A stretch of 39,477 nt of DNA, taken from NCBI GenBank assembly GCA_003022865.1, contig PXSK01000026.1, forward strand, positions 1 to 39,477, written 5' to 3'. Both the position numbers and the translations under genes were made by a program. Shown here one piece after another: positions 34,254-39,477 of this stretch (the stretch's first letter is position 1; each line of letters opens with the position of its first letter). The notes beneath the pieces are model-generated. The model was not told the DNA's origin, did no database searches, and saw only the letters and a list, made by a program, of their open reading frames with translations. Source of the DNA: Halobacteriales archaeon SW_5_70_135. GTDB taxonomy: Archaea > Halobacteriota > Halobacteria > Halobacteriales > SW-7-71-33.

Positions 34254-34811
34254 ATGGCCGACGGGACCGACGAGCTCGAGGAACTCGAAGCCGAGCTCGA
34301 CGCCGCCGACGACCACCAGGACGAGGAGGCAAGCGCCGCCCTGTCCGAGGCGCAGTCCGTCCTCGACGACGCCAAGTCGACCGCCGGCGGCGGTGTCGAC
34401 CTCGACGCCGAGGCGGACGCCGACACGACCACGCGCTTCTTTCTCGTCGCCGTGGTCGGAGCGGTCGCGGCCGGCTTCGGTGCCGGGGTCGTCCCGCTGG
34501 TCGACGGCCTGGTCGCCGGCGGGGTCGGCGTGCTCGTGATGGGGTTCGCGCTCGGACTGGCGAGCGGCAGCCGGCACTACCTCGAGACGGCCGTCGCCGG
34601 CGCGGGCGTGCTCGGCGTGCTCTCCTTCCTCGGGCGACTGGACGTCGCCGTCGCGGCCGGCGGGTCGGTCGCTCGCCTGGCGGCCGTCGGCGCGGGCGTC
34701 GGACTGGCGGCGGCCGTCGCCGGTACTCTCGGCGGTCGGCTCCTGCGCGGCAGGATACTTGACGCCCTGCCCGGCGGCGAGGCCGCTCCCGGCGACACCC
34801 CCGAGTTCTAG
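34254..34811 (+). CDS. Haloarchaeal membrane protein with acidic N-terminal helix
   Basis: I do not recognise a named family for this 185-residue protein. Residues 1-60 are acidic and helical (DELEELEAELDAADDHQDEE), followed by about four Ala/Gly/Val-rich transmembrane segments (FFLVAVVGAVAAGFGAGVVP onward) and a short hydrophilic tail. The layout suggests a small integral membrane protein with a cytoplasmic head. Its stop codon overlaps the stop of the convergent regulator gene. Confidence 0.75.
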   Translation: MADGTDELEELEAELDAADDHQDEEASAALSEAQSVLDDAKSTAGGGVDLDAEADADTTTRFFLVAVVGAVAAGFGAGVVPLVDGLVAGGVGVLVMGFALGLASGSRHYLETAVAGAGVLGVLSFLGRLDVAVAAGGSVARLAAVGAGVGLAAAVAGTLGGRLLRGRILDALPGGEAAPGDTPEF

Positions 34812-35548
34812 TCGGCGACCTCCCACCGACCGTCGACACGGGCGAGAAACCCTGCCGCCCGCAGGTCGAACAGCACCTCGCGTGTGACCGCCTCGGACAG
34901 GCCGAGCGCCCGGGCGACCTCGACGGTCGAGTCGGCGCCGTCCTGTGCCGCTAGCAGCGCGTCGGCGTACAGCCGCTCGTCGCGGTCGCCGTCGCCGTCG
35001 ACGGCGTCGGCCACCGTCTCTATGGTCTCCGTCAGCCGGGCCTGCACCCACCGCTGGGCGAGCGAGAGCTCGTCCTCCAGGTCGTCCAGCCGGTCCAGGT
35101 CGGCCGCCAGCGCCCCCGGGTCCGCCGGCGCGTCGGTCCCGCGACGCTCCGCCGACCGGCCCCGACCGTCGCCGTCGCCGTGGTCGTGGCCGTGGTCGTG
35201 GTCCCGGTCCGGGTCGCCGCCGTCGACGTCGATGGAGACGTACCGGCAGCGGGTGACGTCCAGCCCCCGCCGGGGACGGACGGACTTCGTGCCGAAGCGG
35301 TACGGCGAGACGTTCACCTCCAGGCGGAGCGAGCGGGCGATGTGGAAGTACTTCCGGCCGGAGTCGTCGACGCGGCTCTCCACGAGTCCGGCCTCCTCCA
35401 GCCGGCGGAGGTGGTCGATGACGGCCTTCGGGCTCACCCGGAGTTCCTCGCTCGTCTCGGTCACGTAGTAGGGACGTCGGGCGAGCAGGGCGAGGATACG
35501 CCGACGGTTCTCGTTCCCCAGGAGGTCCAGCAGGTCCGCGGAATCCAT
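34808..35548 (-). CDS. ArsR-like winged-helix regulator with His/Asp-rich linker
   Basis: This 246-residue protein starts with an ArsR-like winged helix (LLGNENRRRILALLARRPYY, VTETSEELRVSPKAVIDHLR, EEAGLVESRVDDSGRKYFHI). A linker at 112-129 alternates His and Asp/Gly (DPDRDHDHGHDHGDGDG). The C-terminal part contains a coiled-coil-like segment and a second winged-helix-like region (VARALGLSEAVTREVLFDLR). The haloarchaeal family is of unknown ligand; the linker could bind metal. A TATA-like CTTTTG (35573-35578, minus strand) lies about 28 bp before the ATG at 35548. Confidence 0.85.
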   Translation of the reverse strand: MDSADLLDLLGNENRRRILALLARRPYYVTETSEELRVSPKAVIDHLRRLEEAGLVESRVDDSGRKYFHIARSLRLEVNVSPYRFGTKSVRPRRGLDVTRCRYVSIDVDGGDPDRDHDHGHDHGDGDGRGRSAERRGTDAPADPGALAADLDRLDDLEDELSLAQRWVQARLTETIETVADAVDGDGDRDERLYADALLAAQDGADSTVEVARALGLSEAVTREVLFDLRAAGFLARVDGRWEVAD

Positions 35549-35701
35549 CGTCCGTCGTAGCGGACCGCGACCCAAAAGACCCCCGCCGTCCGCGGCCGCG
35601 TCGAACGCCCGTCTGACCGACCGTCCCAGTCCTGTCGGGCGATCCAGTGCTCTCTTCCCCGAAGACCTATACGTGGAGTGTGAGACGTGTGAACACACAG
35701 T

Positions 35702-36055
35702 ATGTTCGAGGAGTTCTCGGGAGGGTACTACCTCGGGCGGCTGTACGTCCGCCCGTCGAGCGGTGATCGTGCCCTGCTGCATCGCCACCAGCACGAGCGG
35801 CTGAACGAGCAGTTGTACGCCGACGGCGAGGGCGTAGAGCGAGTCGACGCGCCGCTGGTAATGAAGCTCGTGGACGCACACTTCCCCGTCCACGGCGACG
35901 ACGGTGTCCCGGCGGACACGCTCGCGGTGCCGGAAGAACTCCTGGGGGAGCGGGTGCATAACCCGCCCGCACTGAAGGAGGTCCTGCTCGCGAAGGCCGA
36001 CTACGCCGACCGCATCCTCCGGCTGACCGGCTACGACGCCCCGCGGACGACCTGA
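35702..36055 (+). CDS. DUF5802 family haloarchaeal protein
   Basis: This 117-residue protein (FEEFSGGYYLGRLYVRPSSG, QHERLNEQLYADGEGVERVD, VMKLVDAHFPVHGDD) belongs to a small conserved haloarchaeal family of unknown function. It is soluble, acidic and without a signal peptide. The TATA-like ACCTATACG at 35665-35673 lies about 33 bp before the ATG. A short CTGAC-type repeat (36053-36075) follows the gene. Confidence 0.85.
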   Translation: MFEEFSGGYYLGRLYVRPSSGDRALLHRHQHERLNEQLYADGEGVERVDAPLVMKLVDAHFPVHGDDGVPADTLAVPEELLGERVHNPPALKEVLLAKADYADRILRLTGYDAPRTT

Positions 36056-36075
36056 TCTGACCTGACCTGACCTGA
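36053..36075 (+). repeat. Short CTGAC tandem repeat
   Basis: TGATCTGACCTGACCTGACC is a run of 5-bp CTGAC units just at and after the DUF5802 stop codon. Confidence 0.7.
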
Positions 36076-36121
36076 GGCGGTCGACCGAAAGAGCCACGCC
36101 GCTGCCCGACGAGCGACGAGC

Positions 36122-36802
36122 GTGCGCCACCGCCTCCGTGCCGGTGCCGCCGTCTACAACGTCGGTCACCGCCACGCCGCCCACGACCTCTGGGAGGACC
36201 GCTGGCTCGACCTGCGCGAGCGGCTGGTCGAGGCCGGCGACGACCCGCCCGCCACCGCCGAGGCGGCCACGCCCGTCGACGACCCGCCCGTCCCCTCGAC
36301 GGCGGCCGACGAGCGCCTGCTGCACGGTCTCATCCAGTTCACCGCCGCCGCGCACCACCGCGCCGAGGGCAACGCCGACGGCGCCCGCGACCTGGGCGAG
36401 AGCGCCGGCGTCTACCTCGGGGCGCTCCCCGACGAGTACCGTGACTGCGCGCTCGCGCCGGTCCGGAAGTGGCTGGACGCCCTCGCCGACGACGCCGACG
36501 CTGCCCCTCGACCGCCACCGCTGCGTCACGAGGGGACGGTCGTCACCCTGGTCGACCTCGACGCCGAGTCCGCCCTGCTGGCGGCGCCGGTCGTCGCCGA
36601 GACGACCGGCTACGACCCCGAGCCGGTCGCCGCCGCCGCCGAGTACGCCCGCGAGACCGTTCGAGCGGACGAGACGTCGCGGTTCGTCGCGCTCGTCGTC
36701 GACTTCGTGACCGGCGACCGGCGGGGGGTCGTCTACCGCCGACTCTCCGACCACGTCGACCGACGACGGCGGCGCGACCGCGACGTGGACGGGCTGTTCT
36801 GA
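36122..36802 (+). CDS. DUF309 family protein
   Basis: This 226-residue protein has the DUF309 pattern in its first half: YNVGHRHAAHDLWEDRW, then LLHGLIQFTAAAHHRAEGN, an all-helical fold with a His/Asp/Glu cluster that could bind metal. The second half (residues 130-226) is a beta-containing extension. The start is GTG at 36122. Function unknown. It follows DUF5802 on the same strand. Confidence 0.85.
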   Translation: MRHRLRAGAAVYNVGHRHAAHDLWEDRWLDLRERLVEAGDDPPATAEAATPVDDPPVPSTAADERLLHGLIQFTAAAHHRAEGNADGARDLGESAGVYLGALPDEYRDCALAPVRKWLDALADDADAAPRPPPLRHEGTVVTLVDLDAESALLAAPVVAETTGYDPEPVAAAAEYARETVRADETSRFVALVVDFVTGDRRGVVYRRLSDHVDRRRRRDRDVDGLF

Positions 36803-36866
36803 CCTGCCGGACAAGACTCTCACACGTTGAGACGACCGTGTAGGTACGGCAAACCGCACGCCTCAG

Positions 36867-37366
36867 GTGCGGACGGCGATCGCCGGGTCGGTCCTGTTCG
36901 CGTCCCACGCCGCACTGGTAGTTCGCGTACCGAGCCGGCACTCCGCTCGCGCTCGTCGTCGCCGGCTCGCTCGTGTCCGTCGCCGTCCTGTACAAGACAG
37001 GCAGGTGGGCGACGCTGTGCAGCGTCGGCTTTGCGGTGTACTTCCTCGCCGCCCTCTCGGAGGAGGGCGACCGGATCGCGGGCCTGACCCTCGGCGATCC
37101 CGCCCAGACGGTCGTCTCGCTGTTCGTGCTTGCCATCTCCCGCTACCGGGAGTACGTCGCAGACGCCGACGCCGCCGGGTACACCGGCGGCCGAGCCCTC
37201 GCAAGCGCCCCGCAGAAGATTCGCCCGGGCGCACAGGCCACCCGCGCGGACCCGGCGAGTGAGGTCAGCGCTCTGTATCGACGGCGCCCGGCGGGGCCTG
37301 CTCGCCACCCTGTTCGTCACCCACCCGCCGACGGAGAAACGCATCGCCCGACTCGGCGAGGCCTGA
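36867..37366 (+). pseudogene. HtpX-like M48 zinc protease, internally deleted and frameshifted
   Basis: Pieces of an HtpX-type membrane protease can be read in order: VRTAIAGSVLFASHAAL in one frame; after a +1 shift near 36918, FAYRAGTPLALVVAGSLVSV and ATLCSVG; then, with no intervening catalytic section, SLFVLAISRYREYVADADAA; and after another shift near 37265, SALCIDGARRGLLATLFVTH and PPTEKRIARLGEA with a TGA at 37364-37366. The HEXXH zinc motif and about half the protein are missing, so it cannot be active. Confidence 0.85.
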
Positions 37367-38175
37367 CTCCGCTCTCCTCGTTCTCTCGTCCGACCCGCCG
37401 CTCACCCCGCCCGCTCGAAGGTGCCGGTGCTCCGGGGCGCGAACACCGCGTGTCCGGTCGAGTCCACCGGTCGAGAACCGATCCGTCGGCCAAGTCACCG
37501 GTATATACCTATGCTGGATTCGCGAACGTATCACACGACCGAGTGTCATTCGATACCAACCCCGCTGTCGTCCAGTATGCGATGCGATCCGAGATCGCAA
37601 ACACGGTGACGCAGAGACCACAGACGGTCGTGCGGACGGGCTTCGTCCTGACGGTCCCGGCCCTCGTGGCGCTCAGTGCCGACCCGGCCGCCGGTTCGAA
37701 GGTGTCCACGGGCCCCTGAACTCAGCCGACGACCGACGGGTCCGGCCCCTCCGGACTGTCACACGACTCCGTATCGAGTCGGCTCTGACACTTTTCATAC
37801 CCCGTGAAACGCCGTACACGCCGGCGATCCGGGGGGCAAGAAGCGAAGCCGGTCCACCGCTCGAACGGCGCCCGATCCTCGCCGGAGTCTGTTTTCGGAT
37901 CACTTGCCCTCCGCTTCTCGTCGCCGCTGCGCATGCAATTCAATTCGGAACACCCCGCCGGCGCGCGACGTCGAGCAGTCGCCCGCTCCCTGGCGCAGTC
38001 ATTGCCGTTCGACACGAAGACGCTGGAACGGGGATTTACCGCTGTGCAAAAACATCACCGATAGGACAGTTAGACTGCCGACGGGCGACCGCCTCAGCAG
38101 GCATAGTTTTATGAAAAAAGTTGTATACCGTGACACTTAGGAGCACGTCGTAGGGTGCTACCCAAGGGAGTAACC
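37367..38175. other. Region without a recognised gene
   Basis: About 0.8 kb of lower and uneven G+C. A TATA-like GGTATATACC sits at 37499-37508, and a 45-codon frame (37582-37719, MRSEIANTVTQRPQTVVRTG with one hydrophobic stretch) follows, but I cannot support it as a gene. A minus-strand tail ending near 37722 (YEKCQSRLDTESCDS) may be a gene relic. The last 75 bp are the promoter region of the next gene. Confidence 0.5.
38105..38170 (+). promoter_or_regulatory. Promoter and ribosome binding site of the S74 gene
   Basis: Two TATA-like elements, AGTTTTATG (38105-38113) and TTGTATACC (38121-38129), precede a leader with an AGCAC/GTGCT hairpin and a Shine-Dalgarno AAGGGAG (38164-38170) five bases before the ATG. 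A leadered mRNA with an SD contrasts with the leaderless-looking promoters elsewhere in the window. Confidence 0.55.
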
Positions 38176-39477
38176 ATGACCGACGACAACAAATTCACGA
38201 CCGAGACGGATTCGACCGATGCATCGACCACTGACCACAGTTCCGCCGGGGCAGTCCAGACCGCGATCCGCGCGGCTCTGAGTCGGCTGGGCCGCGCGCT
38301 AGCCTACCCAGCCACCGCGGCCGACCAGCAGTCAGAGCGGGTGCTGATGGCCGACGGCGGCCAGAGCGACGCCAAGGTGATCGGTCACAACACCGACAAT
38401 TCCGGCCAGACCGTCGGCGTCTGGGGCGAGGTCGATTCCACCGACGGCTGTGGGTTGGCCACCCCCGACGACGCCCGCATCGAAGGACTACTGGACACCA
38501 ACGCTACCGACTTCACCGTCCAGGCCGGCACTACCACCACCGAGGACGCACAGAACGTCGTCGCCGGCCACGCCTCCAACAGCGTCACCGACGGCGCTGT
38601 CGGAGCCACCATCGCCGGCGGCGGGTTCGACGACGGTGAGATTGACGACGCCAACGTGGTCCACGACGACTACGGCACCGTCGGCGGCGGCTACAACAAT
38701 CAAGCTGGCAGTGGTGACGACGACGACGCCACGACCGCCGAATATGCGACCGTTGGTGGGGGCCAAAGCAACACCGCCAGCGCCAGATATGCGACCGTCG
38801 GTGGAGGCAGCGACAACACCGTCAGCGCCTTTGCCGCGACCGTCGGTGGGGGCCTAAACAATACCGCCAGCGGCTCCAGAGCGACCGTCGGTGGGGGATA
38901 TGTCAACACCGCCAGCGAGATATATGCGACCGTCGGTGGGGGCCTAGACAACATCGCCAGCGGCCCTGCTGCGACCGTCGGCGGGGGCGTAGGAAACACC
39001 ACCAGCGGCCTTGTTGCGACCGTCCCGGGCGGGCGGCGTGGCGCTGCGGAAAATGCCGACTCTTTCGTCTGGAACGACGGGGCAGGGTATCACCCGATTC
39101 CGAACAGTGACAATGATGGACTGTCCTCGAACACGGCGGTCGACAGCGAACCCGTCACGGGGCGGAACACGTTCAGCGTCGGCGCACAGGGCGGGGTGCG
39201 ATTCATCACCGGGGACAGTGCTGTCACGTACATTTCCGGGGGCTCGACCGGCTGGAACACCACCTCGGCGCGGACCGCCAAGACCAATGTCGACCCGGTC
39301 GACCCCGAGCGGGCACTCGCAGGCGTCGACTCGATGGAGGTGGCAACGTGGGAGTACGACAACGACGGCGAGGCCGCGGGGACGACCCACATCGGCCCGA
39401 TGGCCGGGGACTTCCACGACGCCTTCGACGTCGGCGACAGCGACGAACACATCAACTCTGTGAACGCCCGGGGAGTG
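38176..39477 (+). CDS. Head-repeat protein with C-terminal S74 (endosialidase chaperone-like) domain, 3' end outside window
   Basis: The frame is open for 434 codons to the window edge. Residues 1-30 are acidic and Ser/Thr-rich; residues 30-48 are Ala/Leu/Arg-rich. No signal peptide is seen. Residues 191-280 are six exact-length 15-residue repeats of the type ATVGGGxxNTASGxx, with weaker copies before, resembling YadA/Hia-type trimeric adhesin heads. From about residue 364, TSARTAKTNVDPVDPERAL, VATWEYD and HIGPMAGDFHDAF match the start of the S74 intramolecular chaperone domain, which in phage tail spikes trimerises the protein and cuts itself off. Codons such as ATA, AGA and CTA are commoner than in neighbours, suggesting transfer. 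It has its own promoter and SD. Confidence 0.85.
   Translation, partial: MTDDNKFTTETDSTDASTTDHSSAGAVQTAIRAALSRLGRALAYPATAADQQSERVLMADGGQSDAKVIGHNTDNSGQTVGVWGEVDSTDGCGLATPDDARIEGLLDTNATDFTVQAGTTTTEDAQNVVAGHASNSVTDGAVGATIAGGGFDDGEIDDANVVHDDYGTVGGGYNNQAGSGDDDDATTAEYATVGGGQSNTASARYATVGGGSDNTVSAFAATVGGGLNNTASGSRATVGGGYVNTASEIYATVGGGLDNIASGPAATVGGGVGNTTSGLVATVPGGRRGAAENADSFVWNDGAGYHPIPNSDNDGLSSNTAVDSEPVTGRNTFSVGAQGGVRFITGDSAVTYISGGSTGWNTTSARTAKTNVDPVDPERALAGVDSMEVATWEYDNDGEAAGTTHIGPMAGDFHDAFDVGDSDEHINSVNARGV
38746..39015 (+). repeat. Six 45-bp coding repeats
   Basis: Six tandem 45-bp units, each beginning GCGACCGT(C/T)GG and encoding ATVGGG plus nine variable residues with a central NTAS-like motif. 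A seventh degenerate start (GCGACCGTCCCGGG) follows at 39016. Confidence 0.92.

Noticed and set aside
34808-36859. Extending the winged-helix regulator to a 683-residue protein
   Set aside because: Upstream codons are antisense to the DUF5802 and DUF309 genes; the ATG at 35548 begins the conserved helix and has a promoter.
37722-38064. Short frames on both strands between the HtpX relic and the S74 gene
   Set aside because: No promoter-start match, no motif and no consistent codon bias.
38746-39015. Possible CRISPR array
   Set aside because: The regular 45-bp units are contiguous coding repeats without unique spacers and keep one reading frame.

Overview
The window is chromosomal DNA of an extremely halophilic archaeon (class Halobacteria). 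The evidence is very high G+C, acidic Asp/Glu-rich proteins, Tat-type signal peptides ending in lipoboxes, TATA boxes placed about 26-32 bp before start codons as in leaderless transcripts, and archaeal or haloarchaeal families (SAMP1-like ubiquitin-like protein, GatD, XPB with Bax1, DUF63, DUF5802). No tRNA, rRNA or CRISPR array was recognised.

Layout. 1-3.9 kb (+): the 3' part of a phenylacetate-CoA ligase-like gene, then overlapping E1-alpha and E1-beta genes of a 2-oxoacid dehydrogenase, with no E2 or E3 alongside. 3.9-4.85 kb: an AT-rich island holding a decayed secreted-protein gene. 4.85-11.05 kb (-): a branched-chain amino acid type (Liv) ABC importer with a substrate-binding lipoprotein, a fused LivH-LivM permease and two ATPases, headed by a VOC-hotdog thioesterase fusion. 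11.4-14.5 kb: acetyl-CoA synthetase (+), a 64-aa protein (-) and a short AMP-ligase-like protein (-). 14.6-19.4 kb (-): grpE, dnaK and a frameshifted dnaJ, followed by a small gene flanked by a second copy of the dnaJ 3' tail. 19.5-23.9 kb: the repair pair XPB helicase and Bax1 nuclease, with a lipoprotein gene and a putative DNA-binding gene on the other strand. 24.1-29.2 kb: a cation-efflux protein, a tRNA methylthiotransferase, deoxyribose-phosphate aldolase, a DUF63 membrane protein and a nucleoside phosphorylase. 29.7-31.0 kb (-): a CPBP membrane protease and its TetR-family regulator, with a perfect 18-bp palindrome over the regulator's start site. 31.1-36.8 kb: SAMP1-like protein, GNAT acetyltransferase, GatD, two decayed TnpB-like 3' ends, a membrane protein, a winged-helix regulator, DUF5802 and DUF309 proteins. 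36.9-39.5 kb: an HtpX-type protease pseudogene, 0.8 kb without a recognised gene, and a truncated protein with six 15-residue YadA-head-like repeats and a C-terminal S74 (endosialidase chaperone-like) domain.

How the parts fit. The first 13.4 kb reads as uptake and CoA activation of small organic acids: importer, two AMP-forming acyl-CoA synthetases, a thioesterase-like fusion and an oxoacid dehydrogenase E1. The substrate cannot be named from sequence. The middle is housekeeping: Hsp70 chaperones, excision repair, tRNA modification and nucleoside salvage. The window carries much gene decay: a secreted protein, the dnaJ frameshift, TnpB tails and HtpX. It ends in what looks like the edge of an accessory region with different codon use. 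The head-repeat/S74 protein is the most unusual gene.
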